From NCBI RefSeq assembly GCF_905147045.1, contig NC_065894.1, forward strand, positions 9,461,501-9,525,500: a stretch of 64,000 bases of DNA. Reading direction: 5' to 3'. Positions 35,006-47,985 of this stretch are shown here, piece by piece. Positions within the stretch are counted from its first letter, which is position 1. Each line of letters starts with the position of its first letter. The notes under the pieces are model-generated. The model did no database searches. It worked only from the letters and a program-made list of their open reading frames with translations, and was not told the origin of the DNA. Origin of the DNA: Nymphalis io. Taxonomy: Eukaryota; Arthropoda; Insecta; Lepidoptera; Nymphalidae. A program made the position numbers and the translations under genes.

Positions 35006-35290
35006 TTTTTTATAGTATAGCTAGGCGGACGAGTAAATGTGCCACCTGATCATAAGTGGTCACCAAAGCCCATAGACATTGACATTGTAAGAAATGTTTA
35101 TCATCGCTTACATCGCCAAGGCCCCATCAACCTTGGGAACTAAGATGTTAAGTCCCTTGTGTCTGTTATTACACTGGCTCCCTTACCCTTCAAACCGGAA
35201 CACAACAATACCAAGTACTGCTGTTTTGTGGTAGAATATCTGATGAGTGCGTAGTACCTACCCAGACGAGCTTGCACAAAGCCCTACCTA
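35006..35290 (-). repeat. SINE family B, full-length antisense copy
   Basis: From TATAGTATAGCTAGGCGGAC through CCACCTGATCATAAGTGGTC and CTTGGGAACTAAGATG to ACGAGCTTGCACAAAGCCCT. It sits about 60 bp from the RTE insertion. Confidence 0.92.
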
Positions 35291-38200
35291 CCTACTAGGT
35301 AGTCTTTATAAACTAATTATTTGCATACATATTATGTGTGATCGCAAATATATTATTAATATGAGTATATAACATTGTAATTAACAATTATTGTATGTAA
35401 ATAATAAAACAACATTGTTAAAAAAATTATCAGCTCTTTCGAAGCTTAAAGTTCTTAATTTTTCAATTTAACAGCTATAAATTTCAAGAGTTCCTTGTTA
35501 TACCAAGCACAGTATTAATTTGACTTTTTCTCGCTGCAATATATTAAATGGGACCTTTTTCTAAATCAGTTGAAATTCACTGTAAGTCGACTCTATTTGA
35601 CGGTTTTCGGCTTGAATTTTAAAAGGCGACCTTAATTACGCTTAGCGCGGATTGAAACGGGTCGAGATTGTTGAAAAATAAATTGCTCCATTTTTTATTG
35701 TTTATTAAATCGCTCTTTGTTATGAACTCAGCCGTTTAGTGCGAGATATATTTAATAAAACGAGTAAATGAAATTCATACAGATTCCCATATTCGCCTCA
35801 GAAGATTTTTCATTATCTGCAGAACTTTTCGTTTCGTAGAGAAACAAATTCGATTCTATAAGAACTCGCCCCTGAAATGTTGATAACCGACTTATGGTGA
35901 TGTTTAATGTTATTTAATGCGTGTACTTTTCAAATGTTTTAATTATTATGGTCAATTTTGCATAACACTTTCTGTCAATTCACGGCCGTTTTCTGCCATG
36001 GCTTTCGAGTTTGTTCTTTCAGAATAGCCCTACAGGTTTTTTATTTGATAATTGTTAATATAAATAAATACATTGGCACGAATTTGTTGTTTGACCTTTG
36101 TTGATGTTAGTTGACATGTAGGTATTTCTGTTAAGGTTAGTAGGACACGCTTGTGAGATAAGGCAATGGCGTCGAAGGGTAGGTGGAGATAACGTCACTC
36201 GTTTCTTCTCGCTTGTCAACTTGACGTTTACGTTGAATATAAATATTCCTAAAAAATGTATATTTTTTTAGGCTATCGAACGAATTTTTTCAGGCCACCA
36301 TTCCTAAATTTTTCCACATAAATTATGAAGTCATAAGCCCCATTTGCTTACAGTTTAATTTAAGAAGAAAAATAATTTGGTTCGCTATCTCGAAGAGGAG
36401 AATGAAAGTTAAATTAACCAACACAATTGTAATGCCTCCTGGAATTTAAAGTTCATAATATGAAATTTAATATCTACGAACTAGGCTTTAAGTTTTCATA
36501 TACTTCACTCGAATACAAAACCGAACTCATTCCGACTTTCCCACATAAAAGTACTGGAGGTATTAAAACAGCAAAGTACACTACATTTCTACTTGGAGTC
36601 TTGTTTGCTTTCAACGAAGGCTATTAAGTTGTTTATTACTCAATCTACACTCGTACCTGTAGCTTGTTATGTGTTTTAACTATTTTATTCATATTTCTCT
36701 TTGTGAATTAACCAAGATAATTAAAAAATATATATATACCATATTTCTCAAACACTTTTTCAGCAGTCTCAACTATTTACATTTAATAACTTTTATCCTC
36801 TTCAAAGTACCAAAAACAGCATTAACATTTGTGAGTAACAAAAGTAATCCTTTAACCAGGAGAAATATTAAATCACAATGAGATAATAAAAAACCCACCT
36901 GTCTTATATGTCTTATCTTTTTCTTCTTTCTGACCAGTGTAAAATTTTGTCAATATAAATCTACATATAAAACAGTGAGATTTTGTCATTACAGTAATAT
37001 TTTGTTAATGTAAATATAAGAAAGTGTAATGTTTCTTTTTAAAGTAAAAACTCAACTAAAATGTCTTACAGTTGAAAAACGTTCTCTCTTTAATAAAAAA
37101 GGTTCACATTTTTTTTCTTTACCTCTGGGCGTGAAAAAAATTAAAACACAAAGCAAGCGCATAAAAGGTAGAATCCGGGTATAACCCGAGATCTTTGGTA
37201 AGATTGACATGTTCCACCCACTGGTACATTTCGGCTCTAGTTGGCTTATTATAGTTAAAACGAGTGTTGATATTTTAACTTCTAATAAGTGTGATCAGCT
37301 CCAAAAATAATCTCTCTCCATCTTTTTTTGTTAAGTTAACAAAGATGATATAAGCTTGCATTGCATCATCAATTCAATTTATAGCATTTGGTTTTCTTGA
37401 ATAAAATGGACTTAGGGACAAATTAATATTACAAATGTTAACCCTATGATAATATGAAACACATAATATCAACTACCGTTATATTTCATATTTATGAACA
37501 AAGTTTCATACTTTAGTTAAATTAATTATTGTTGATGACGTCCTTCGAACGATTTTGGTCACGAAGACCAACTTTGAAGGAGAATAGACTGCCCAGGACG
37601 TACTGTAGTGGATAAGTGCTCTTTATCCCATTCCCTCTTAAACTGACATGAACTAAAAAGAATTTAGGCTTAGGTTTAGACAAGAACAACAGATTGACGT
37701 GCTTTCTGAGGAACGGTAGTGTAAATAATGCTATCGTATAGTTTATATTTTCTTTATAAACGATGAATTTATTTGTTACTAATGTAGGTATCCTAGATAC
37801 TTAATTATTCCGTCATGAATGTCCCAATAATATGGAGCGACAGCTGGCTGGACATGTGATCGAGTAATTGAAATGTTTATTGTTTCGTCCTTCACCGCAC
37901 TTATCACGTACCTAAATTACATTTGCTGGCAAATTTCTTTGCTCATTTCCTATCCTATATTTAATTTTATTGTAACCTAACAAAACAATAATTTTTTTCA
38001 TTTTTGACTACCGCTGCTACCTAATGAAAACCACATGAAATATTTTACATGTATAATTCAAAGGCACCCATCATCCACCCAACATCAGGTACCGTACACA
38101 ATTGTACGGTAAAATGACAAATTCTAAGGATTCTCGTCAAAAACTGAAATCCACGCTAGTGAAGCAGCGGCTTGCTTGTATATGTATTATATAATGTTGC

Positions 38201-38374
38201 TATAATATATAAAATTTATAATGAACATAGCTTTATTTTCATTTATTAATACATTTATGAGCAGATGAACATAGCTCATTACATTGAGTTTGAAAAAAAG
38301 TATTTATTAACTAGATTTTTGATATATTTTTTTAAATATGCAATTGTCACTGAAAATGACAACTGGCAACTGTA
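35291..38374. other. Gene desert
   Basis: No gene recognised. The open frame 36669-36881 is AT-driven. A less AT-rich island at about 35560-35700 (GACGGTTTTCGGCTTG, CGCTTAGCGCGGATTG) and another at 36130-36230 could be regulatory. At 36930-37020 a roughly 60-bp unit with GTAAAATTTTGTCAATATAA seems to recur imperfectly. Confidence 0.4.
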
Positions 38375-38590
38375 CCATCTGATAGTTAATGACACTACTG
38401 ACCAGAGACGTTGGCTCTGTATAAAATCTTAATCATCCCTTAAATCGATAATGCTCCACCCGATTTGAAAACTAAGACTTTATTTCCCTGTCCCTCCATA
38501 TTCTACCGCTAAACAGGCACACCTGTTTAGCGGTAGAATATGTTAGGAGTTGGCGGTCCCTACCCAACACACACAGTACACAGAGTACCA
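38375..38590 (-). repeat. SINE family B, old antisense copy with a foldback rearrangement
   Basis: The family order is visible but diverged: CATCTGATAGTTAATGAC at the start, AAAACTAAGACTTTATTTCC in the middle, then GGCGGTCCCTACCCAACAC and GTACCACCA. Between the middle and the end, the normal stretch is replaced by a palindrome (38498-38541). Confidence 0.8.
38498..38541. repeat. Perfect 20-bp palindrome with CACA loop
   Basis: ATATTCTACCGCTAAACAGG (38498-38517) is the exact reverse complement of 38522-38541. The right arm is normal antisense family B sequence (TTAGCGGTAGAATAT); the left arm is an inverted copy that replaces part of the element. Confidence 0.97.
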
Positions 38591-40338
38591 CCAAGATATT
38601 ATAAAAACAATGATGAAATATTCAATTAATCATTTATATGCGTATTAAGTTTGTAAGTAATGTAAGTCCTTAAATACTCTCTTATATATAATTATTATAT
38701 AATATTGATAAGTCATTATCGAGCTAATTCAAATAATTCATTACAAGTTTTCAATTATGTGTAGTCAGATGAATATATGTACATTCGTGTTTCATACCAG
38801 TGATGATCATAATTTGTTCCCTTTGTAACAGAAATGATGCTTGTGCAAATGTAGCTCGTTTTGTATGAATGGCTTTAATCAAGATCTTTTTACTTGGTCG
38901 CTGCATAAACTCGTCCCCTCTCATATAACGTTAGTGCAAATTGTCTTCTTCTGTATAAACATGAATCAGCTTTTCATTTTCACTTCTTTCATTAAGCCGT
39001 GAGATATTTTTCTCTCTAAGAGTAATTTATATGCTAATTCATATATATTTATCTTTCTTAAGGACTACTACGAGTAGTAGCTGTTACACTGATACACTTT
39101 TAACTTATCATATATTTTTATCGTGGTATTATTAAAGCTTCCACATACTAAGATTCTATCGCCGGAAAGAAAAAAATACCAAAGTAATTTATTAGAGAAA
39201 AAAAAATCCAAACATTTAAATAATTAAATAAAGCTTAATAATGTATGAGAATAAAATTATGAGAAATCGAAATGTTTCTGAAACTAAATATTTACTTATT
39301 ACTTTCAATAGTTTAACTAAGATAACTTAATGGTTATTGTGCTATACCAAGAATGATACTGACTTTCTATATGCTGTGCACGTGGAGAATGGACTTGATG
39401 TATACCCCCCATTTGTCCCTTGCCAAAGGACCATTAACTTCTCACCGAAAGGTTTCTATAATGTACTTCAAGGGCATTAGTGTACCCACAAAGCGTTTAA
39501 GGGCCTTCGAAGCTTAGGGCCTCCCGGAGTGCTTCCGATATGACGTCATATCCTATTTGATTGATGCCTAAGAAAAATGTTTTTATTGTTCTGAACTTCA
39601 GTTACATTGGCTTTTAATCGTGTAAATATATATACTTTTAAGATATAATTGCATTAGCCGTATAGGTGATAGTACCCCTGAGTTTACATATGCTTATTTG
39701 CATTTTATAATAATAATAATTTGTCTCGTGCTCGGAAAACAATTATGTATGTTTTGGATACAACAAAATTTTAAAATAATTAACTTAAATTAAATAATTG
39801 AAACAAAAACTTTTTTCAATTTTCAAACAAAAATTTAGTTTTGAGGTTCTTTTCAAAGATTTTTATTTTAATAACTATCATGTTACCAAACATGTGCTTA
39901 AAACATATCTAATAATATTTTTGTTACCGTTTTATCCATCGAGGAAAAAGTGTGGTGCATATAAAGTACGTATATATATTACAGTATGAATGTGTTGCCT
40001 ATTTGTGTGGGGATTTGTATTATTACGAATTTCCCCGGAATGCAAACATCATCTTAAATGCAACTTGAACAATATCAGCCAATTGCAGTATGATCCGTAT
40101 TTGGTAAATTGTTGCCAATTTCGTGCCAACCCACAACACCATTGATTTTTTGATAAGTTAAGACTTTATGAATACAAAGCCTCATATATAATTTAAGTAA
40201 TAACTGAAGTGTTCTGACATTATAACACAAAATTCACCTTAAAAGTTTTTATGTGCAAAGATTCCCGATAATAGTTTTACTCATATATCTTCCATGTACA
40301 GACAGCGATCAGTTACATTTTTATTATATGTATAGAAA
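38591..40338. other. Desert with one GC-richer island
   Basis: No gene recognised. The island at 39400-39560 (GGGCCTTCGAAGCTTAGGGC, CCTCCCGGAGTGCTTCC) ends in a perfect CRE-type palindrome and has no repeat signature. Confidence 0.45.
39537..39552. promoter_or_regulatory. 16-bp palindrome containing a CRE (TGACGTCA)
   Basis: GATATGACGTCATATC is fully self-complementary and centred on TGACGTCA, the CREB/ATF binding site. It lies at the end of a GC-richer island. Function is inferred only from the motif. Confidence 0.35.
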
Positions 40339-40670
40339 TAGATGTTGGATCCGTAATCCGTAACAGCCTGTGAATGTCCCACTGCTGGGCTAAAGGCCTC
40401 CTCTCCTCTTTTTGAGGAGAAGGTTTGGAGCTTATTCCACCACGCTGCTCCAATGCGGGTTGGTAGAATTCACATATGGCAGAATTTCAGTGAAATTAGA
40501 CACATGTAGGTTTCCTCACGATGTTTTCCTTCACCGTAAAGCACGAGATGAATCATAATCACAAATTAAGCACATGAAAATTCAGTGGTGCTTGCCCGGG
40601 TTTGAACCCACGATCATCGGTTAAGATTCACGCGTTCTTACCACAGGGCCATCTCGGCTAGATGTTGGAT
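40339..40670 (-). repeat. SINE family A, full-length, with 12-bp target duplication
   Basis: TAGATGTTGGAT at 40339-40350 and 40659-40670 flanks an intact antisense copy. The B box reads GGGTTTGAACCC on the + strand and the head ends GCCATCTCGGC. The clean duplication marks a comparatively young insertion. Confidence 0.95.
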
Positions 40671-40981
40671 GGTATCAGCGATTACTCTTTTAAAGACTTA
40701 TATATTGGATCCATTTATTTGGTTATTGCATCTCGCATGTCCTACATATGTTTTAAAAGTATTTTATTGAAAATTAATACAAAAAAGCAAATTTTTTAAC
40801 TCTAATAGTAGTAGGAATTATATGTAAAAAAGAATAAAATTTTAAGGCTTATTAACAAAATTCTTGACCCGTTGAAGCAAAACTTAACGTTTAGAATCTA
40901 ACTTTATTAAATCGCAGTTGAATTATAAGTACTATTAGAAATGAACAGCATGCAGTTGAATTCGCTCAATTTTTATGGAGC
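40671..40981. other. AT-rich spacer between two SINEs
   Basis: Nothing recognised. The SINEs on either side are in opposite, head-to-head orientation. Confidence 0.5.
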
Positions 40982-41303
40982 ATTTTTTTAGCCACAGCTG
41001 AGATGGCTCAGTGGTAAGAAAGCGTGAATCTTAACCGATGATCGTGGGTTCAAACCCGGGCAAGCAACACTGAATTTTCATGTGCTTAATTTGTAATTAT
41101 AATTCATCTTGTGTTTTACGATGAAGGAAAACATCGCGAGGAAACTAATTTCACTGAAATTCTGACACATGTGTATTCCACCAACCCGCATCGGAGCAGC
41201 GTGGTGGAATAAGCTCCAAACCTTCTCACCAAAAGGGGAGAGGAGGCCTTAGCCCAGCTGTGGGACATTCACAGTCGTTACGTTTGCGTTACGTATTTTT
41301 TTA
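40982..41303 (+). repeat. SINE family A, full-length sense copy
   Basis: Low-complexity target duplication ATTTTTTTA at 40982-40990 and 41295-41303. The head is GAGATGGCTCAGTGGTAAGA (A box) and GTGGGTTCAAACCCGGGC (B box), and the body ends GGGACATTCACAGTCGTTAC with a GTTACG-type tail. It is inverted relative to the copy 310 bp upstream, so the two could pair as a long hairpin if co-transcribed. Confidence 0.93.
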
Positions 41304-42975
41304 ACTTAATTCAGGATCTGCTCACAATATTATAATTTGCTGCATTATGTCCAAAAATAATACGATACTATTAGAGTTTTTCAGATTTATTGTAAATTAA
41401 AAAAATACAATCATATAAACACATTGATTGATGAAATATTTATGATATCATTCTAATATTAGTTTCAAGATTTGTTTCTCATGTTCTTAGGAATTTCTCA
41501 AAACTTTCACACCAATGCCTTTCCCCTGTTCCCGTTGTAATTCGGGCCCTTTCGTAAACTTTCCCAACTGCTTCCAGGGGAGTGATAGCTGAGTTCAGTA
41601 ATTTTAACTAATGACACTTTGTACTGAAGTCGGCTACATGCGTAAAGTTGTCTGCCACTGCCTAAAACGTACCACTTGCTATTGTAGTTACGATGTAAGC
41701 AATGTAATATTCAACTAATGTAATTTAATTTGTTAAATTTTGCCAACATTTTGCTAAATCTAGAATTTGTCTTGTAATACTACTATGCCTAATTATCTTT
41801 TATTGTTATTGAAATGCTTTGAAACAATAAAAATAATATAACAACGAAAGAATGAGTTGTATATAATACAAAAGTAAATGATTAAAAAACTTTACAATAC
41901 AATGTCACATACACGTAACAATGTCTTTTATTCTTTAGTTCTTTGAAATTTAACTATATAGTCTTGTCCTGTATTCGAGTTTTACGTACCTAATTGTTTC
42001 AAGTCTTTCGAATTAGAAATTTCGTGTGATATAACTTCGTATCTAAAGGATGTAATAGCACTTTAAGATAAAAGTACTTCACTGAAGTCTCGTTGTCTCT
42101 GACAAATGTCTTGATAGACGAAAGGGCCTTGACAGCACTATAAAGCCCTCTAATTTACATACAAATAATTGTAACAGATTGCGTCTCTGAACCATTTCCC
42201 CGCAAATTGTGTTCATTTGTATAATTTGTCAGACGCCACTTGATTCAGTTACGCCGATTTTGATGTAAATCGCTTGATTAATTCGTGTTTTCTCTTTTCA
42301 AATTTTCAGAGCCGCTTCGTTTGTAGATCCGCATATTGATTAAATTATTTCCCTTAAAATTTATGAATATTTGTCAAATTACTTTGCACTAAATTATCAA
42401 TACAATTAACTCATATATTCTATTTTTTCTGTAAACGTTATAACCCCCGTTGAATACTTTTAAATTATTTTCACACAACAGACATACATATGTACATCAT
42501 ATATTAAAATTGGATTTTATAGGTACAAATTAACATTATCTCGGATGGATATTATTTTTAATAAAGCAAAAACATAACATATCATTCGACAAAAACCTAA
42601 TGTAATTACATATTTTTATGATAACATAATGACACTCGACAAAATACGAGTATAATGCATTTGGTAACAAATAGCCCCATGCAATTAGTTCAACCGGACA
42701 CTTATAATTGTTTACGAAGGAAATTGTTGGAATTTCCTCGCTGTAATGAAAAATGTCCGAGACTTTGTCTTTGCTTCTTTATGGCTTAAGTTTGTGGTCG
42801 GGACTTAAATTATTTTAAGTGCGCCCATTTGAGAGCGCCTCGCGGTTATCGTCTGCTGCCTGTGATTAATGTCGCCAGTGTTGAAGGTAGCTTCAGCGGC
42901 TAAATTATTGTGAGCAACTATTGTTTTAAAATCGGAGACCATTGTAGAGCATGTAATACCGTATTTTGTATTGCC
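41304..42975. other. Desert with regulatory-looking islands
   Basis: No gene recognised. Less AT-rich stretches without repeat signature lie at 41510-41640 (TTCGGGCCCTTTCGT) and 42700-42930 (GAGAGCGCCTCGCGGTTATC). Confidence 0.45.
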
Positions 42976-43115
42976 TCGTTGTTTTCTTGACTAGCTTATA
43001 AGGCTGTAATCCCTGAAGTTCTGGGTTCAAACCACGAGACGGCGCTCGAACTCTTTCCGTTGGCATTTACTGCCATCAGATTATGAGTGTTAGGGATTGG
43101 AATGTGCACTATATT
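42976..43115 (+). repeat. SINE family C, internally deleted copy
   Basis: It has a B box in TCTGGGTTCAAACCACGAG, then jumps to GCGCTCGAACTCTTTCCG and TGCCATCAGATTATGAGTG. In the intact copy a further segment of about 115 bp lies between these parts. Confidence 0.8.
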
Positions 43116-45740
43116 ATCCTCTAGCTGATATTTTAATTTTTAATACATCATACAATGAAAACGTTTAAAAAAAATTGTAACGTTTTATAGCAACGAAAGT
43201 AAAGATAAACAAGAAACAGATAAGACGAAGGGAGGTTAATATAAAAAAGCTTTTTAGAAAACCATAATATTTTTCCCTTAAACCTCAGACAGTTATCTGA
43301 AAGCCCGGTTTTAATTAAATGTTTTAAATATCAGATGGAAATGAGGACATTTAAAATGTGAGTAATAATTTTTTTTGACAATAAAAATGTCTGTAAACCC
43401 CTATTCCTTTTGCTTTATTTTTGTTTTTTTTTTAGATAAGCGACGTAGAAGCGTACGTAAAGAATTGTACTTCATATTTTTTTCTCCCTGATAACATTTT
43501 CAAAATGCGAAAATGTAATTATTATTTCTATATATGTTCTTTTTGTTTCGTAGACGCACATATTTACTTCTCAAATTTTAATATTAAAACATGTTAACTA
43601 AGAAGCTGTTGATAATAATAGTTGTGTAAACTTATTATTTTACCTAGACATAATGAAGTCAAATAGCCTGCACATTATTTTATAAATAAACAATTTTTTT
43701 ATACTTTGATTAATCCAAAACAGAATAAAAATAAACTTGTATCAAATAGCTTTTGACAAATACATTTAAATCGGCATTTTGTAACATTAATTAAAGGTAA
43801 ATCTGTGACGGGTCGAACGGTATTTTACTTATAAGAACCGCCAAAGAAATTTGTAGTTACTTCTTTGACACGGACTATCGTAGATACGTTATAGTTTTAT
43901 TAATTTTATTTACAATTAAATTTCGTATATATTTTGCATAAAAAATAATAGTAGGCATTTTTATCATCTATATATATTTTCATCGTATTATATGACTTAT
44001 ATTTGATGTAATACGGATATTCCGCATTACTTATATGCATATAAGTGTTACATGTGTCTAAAGAGAATGTCAAATCTTAAAAAATCTCCGCTCCTGAAAA
44101 TTACCTGATCGAATTAAATTTTTATTCGCGGCAATTTCGCGAGCGTCATATAATACTACAAATTTTAATAAAATGAAATTACTAAGGGTGGCAGTAAAAT
44201 TTGAGGACATCCGAATTAATACCGGAGAATAATTGAGTCCCCTACATTCACGCACAAAGGGTCATTTTATGTTTGTTTTATTAAACTTGTTTCCTTACTT
44301 CCTCAGGGAAGTGAGTATAAGAATTTGAACAGTAACTAATATATATATTTTTTTTAATTATAACTTTCATATTTTCTAATTTAATAATTCCAATACGCTT
44401 GGTATTTTTTTCTATTTACAAAAAAAAACGACGTCAGTGTAAACTCGTATCACTATTCGTTTGCCCTTATCCCATTAAACGGATTGTTTCATCGTTCATC
44501 AGAATCCCTTGTGATATCTTTAGTTTCGTCCTCTACACGTCATCCCTTACGAAGCTTATCCATTTTTTTGGCCTTTTCTAGTATCCACATCTGTACTTAG
44601 AACTCGTCTTGTAATATGAGATACATTGTTTACTATCATAGACACGACTGTTATTATTATTTGTATTTACTAGAAAAAGCAAATATGACAAGATTTTTCT
44701 TGGTTAAGAGTAAAGCATAATTGTCAATATTTAAGTTGTTTTCGCAGGAATAAATACAGTTAAAAGTTCTTTCGAATTTTGTGTATTTTGTGTTATGTAA
44801 TGTAATGTTACTTCATTATAATTTCATGGGTTGATATTGATCAAAAACATTTAAAAAAAAACACAAAGTTTTCTCTCCATATATTTTATTTCAATTATTA
44901 TATATATGTTATGTTTTATGTACTTATATATGGTATTTTATATTTATGGCAGCGCTCTAGGATTCATAAGTACTAGTCTTATTGATTAAAAAATACTTTG
45001 ACTTTATTATTTAAATAATTATTTTCAAAGGCGCGCTGGATTTAGGCACACACTATAGTATTTATGGCATAAAATATCCAAGAAATGAGTGTTTATTGCC
45101 TGTCATTGATATAACATAAATATTTGACTGCGGCTTAAGCAATTTGGGAACCGATCATCCCACTTTTATAGCCCATGAATTCATACGACACAGTCCTGTG
45201 TGGATTTTACTATAACTGCGGGATTATGGCTCCGTATAAAAATATATGGGTGTATGGCGATTCTATGAAAAAATGGGTACAGCTATAAAAAATTAAGGGT
45301 GTCACCTAGTTTTTTAAAATTATTAACCCGTCCTAACTTCTCTAATATAATTCAAGCTGTATTCAGTATTAACCGAAGAGGATTTTCATGTATTGATAGA
45401 ATTAATACAGGAAAATCATGAAAATAAATATGGGCATTCTTTAGCCTAAATCAAGGCCATGCTTTTACGCTTTTAAAACTAAACAACAATTTTCAATTTA
45501 TTCAATAAAACAATAAATAAAGTTAGCTCTCACAGTTATTGTAAACCGTTCGTTTGAGGAAATTAAAGAGTATCAAACCAGTCTGATTGCATTCAAGACT
45601 AAATAAATAACTCTGTTTGCGTTTAAAGCAAACTACGAATGTTTATTTCATTAAATCGTGAAAGTTGGATGAAAAACAAAGACTTACAAACACATTAATT
45701 GTTGCTACATTTCAGCGCAATTTACCGACTTCTTGCAGTC
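43116..45740. other. Gene desert
   Basis: No gene or repeat recognised. At 43998-44060 a compound of short palindromes occurs (GTAATACGGATATTCCGCAT and ACTTATATGCATATAAGT). A less AT-rich island at 44085-44270 (TTCGCGGCAATTTCGCGAGC) is ORF-like on the minus strand but probably non-coding. Confidence 0.45.
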
Positions 45741-46022
45741 AAGAACGGAGAAATAGTGATCTACTTGAGTTTGTATGTCGTTTTTGTTCCTCTTGCTTTT
45801 GATTCGTAGCCGGTGGGTATATTTAATGTTATATCTATGAAGCATTAATTTGATAAAGACAAAATGATAATAAAACGAGAAAAGAACGGAGAAATAGTGA
45901 TCTACTTGAGTTTGTATGTCGTTTTTGTTCCTCTTGCTTTTGATTCGTAGCCGGTGGTTATATTTAATGTTATATCTATGAAGCATTAATTTGATAAAGA
46001 CAAAATGATAATAAAACGAGAA
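45741..46022. repeat. Tandem duplication, 2 x 141 bp
   Basis: Positions 45741-45881 and 45882-46022 are identical except for one substitution (CCGGTGGGTAT versus CCGGTGGTTAT). The unit is unique-looking DNA, not a SINE. As 141 is a multiple of 3, the minus strand stays open for 93 codons across both copies, which explains the repetitive reading frame there. Confidence 0.97.
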
Positions 46023-46324
46023 AACAAAACAGTTTTTTAAACGACAATTATAAGCTAACCCTGCACAATTCAGAGATGCCTTTGTTGTGATGCAGTCATA
46101 TTAGATTCTATGACCGGTTTATTTCCTGGTTTATGATATCGCCCTGTGATGTATGTATTACATTAACTAATTTTTTTTTGGTAAAAGACAAATGTGTTAA
46201 CCGATCTCAGTTACAATGTCCCCAAAAAAAGCTGTACTTTCGTTTTATATGTCACATCGTTTCCATAAATTTTCCTCCATATACATTTTGAGAAGTATAA
46301 ACTATTCCATACAAATTCCGCTGC
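46023..46324. other. AT-rich spacer, nothing seen
   Basis: No gene or repeat recognised. Confidence 0.5.
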
Positions 46325-46455
46325 CAACCTTTATATTTAAGTTGTTATGTCCCTCGTGCCTGTAATTACTTTGCCTAACCCTTCAAATCGGAGCACAACA
46401 ATACAAAGTATTGCTGTTTGCGTTTGTTGCGGTAGTTTTTCTGATATACGACTTT
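46325..46455 (-). repeat. SINE family B, old antisense fragment
   Basis: GTTATGTCCCTCGTGCCTGT, AACCCTTCAAATCGGAGCAC and GTTGCGGTAG follow the family order with substitutions and small insertions. The 77-codon open frame through it is spurious. Confidence 0.82.
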
Positions 46456-47694
46456 TTGGTTGGGCAACAATTGTTTATCATTCTCTCGACAAGTTCAAAA
46501 CTGTTCCCATACGTCTAGTGGGTACTTGGTCCGTGTTTTTTTTTCCTACTTTCCTGCGGTTGCTTCGTATCGAGTTATGAATTAGTTTTTGTTTGGTTGT
46601 ATGATTTTAAACTTTTTAATGACTTAATATTCCAGCACCTGTTCAAGTTTTATTTGGTGGTAGTTGTGCATTGAAACTTTGTTAATAATAAAGAGTAATT
46701 AAGCTTGACCTCCGGTTTCTGAAACGCTGATCAAAGTTAAATTAACAAATTGGTATTAATCTGATTAGTCATTGGTCTGTGGCAGTCGATGACGCGATAG
46801 GTGGCCAATGAACCTTTAGATTTAAACCAAATTAGTTAATACCACTTTGGACAACGTTTTAACACTAGAGGTAAACTCAATTATTCTTTTATATTCATGT
46901 TATAGCGAAAGAAAACCCATACATATGTTTTCTTTCTCAATGTCGGTTCTAACGACTTTATGGAGAACTTTAGTAACTTATGGAGGGTTTTAGGACATGA
47001 TTCAGCGAACTAAATCAAATTCGTTCAATTTGTATAAATGGTGAATATATTATTAATAAAATAGAATTAAAATATAAAGTCATAAATAAAATTTATCTCT
47101 CAAACAAAGACATAAATAGATTTTAGTTAACATCAATACAATACTAATATATCGGCGTTAAATAACAAATATCTAAATAAAACCCGTTTTATAAAAAAAA
47201 TACTTTACTCATAATTGGCGGGGAAAAATACGCCTTTAGAAATGAAAATTATTATATTTGTGAAATAACGGAGACATGAGAAACACTAATTTATCTTAAT
47301 TTAGTACCTGTATACTTAAAGAGCTGAGATAAATGTATGCAAATCGTAGCGCTCGGAAAATTCATATGAAATAGTTGTAATTTTCCACTCGTTTCGCATG
47401 CGGGCCCCGCTTTTAGTGCTTATTATAAGTTGGCTCGTGATAAGACAAAATAAATAATACCACTTAGACTTTATTTCAAGTGAGCATAGTATTTAGGTTG
47501 ATTTATATGTTGCGGCATTTTTAATTTTACATTGTAATATAACACATTTAGATATATGTATTTAGTTACATTCGGGGATATCATAAATTAAGTACTCATA
47601 AATTTGTTTTTACAACGGTAGTTCCTTAAACACTATAAATTAGGGTGTAGGATTTAAAAAAAAATGTTAATTTTATGATTTTTTTTGTGCTTGA
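46456..47694. other. Desert with one small island
   Basis: No gene recognised. Positions 47330-47450 are less AT-rich (GTAGCGCTCGG, CATGCGGGCCCCGC) without repeat signature. Confidence 0.45.
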
Positions 47695-47985
47695 GCTTTG
47701 GCTTTGTTCAAGCTCGTCTGGTTAGGTACCACCTACTCATCAGATATTCTCCCGCAAAACAGCAATACTTGGTATTGTTGTGTTCCGGTTGGAAGGGTGA
47801 ATGAGCCAGTGTAATTACAGCCACAAGGGACATAACATCTTAGTTCCCGAGGTTGGTGTCGTATTAGCGATGTAAGCGATGGTTAATATTATTTACAATG
47901 CCAATGTCTATGGGCGTTGGTGACAATTACGATCTGGTGACCCATATGCTCATTCACCTATGTATTCTATAAAATAAAAAAATAA
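47695..47985 (+). repeat. SINE family B, full-length sense copy
   Basis: From GCTTTGTTCAAGCTCGTCTG and GTACCACCTACTCATCAGAT through ACATCTTAGTTCCCGAGG to CTATGTATTCTATAAAATAA. Confidence 0.92.

Noticed and set aside
45705..45986. 93-codon minus open frame with an internal repeat
   Set aside because: Produced by the 141-bp tandem duplication in AT-rich DNA; no start context or motif.
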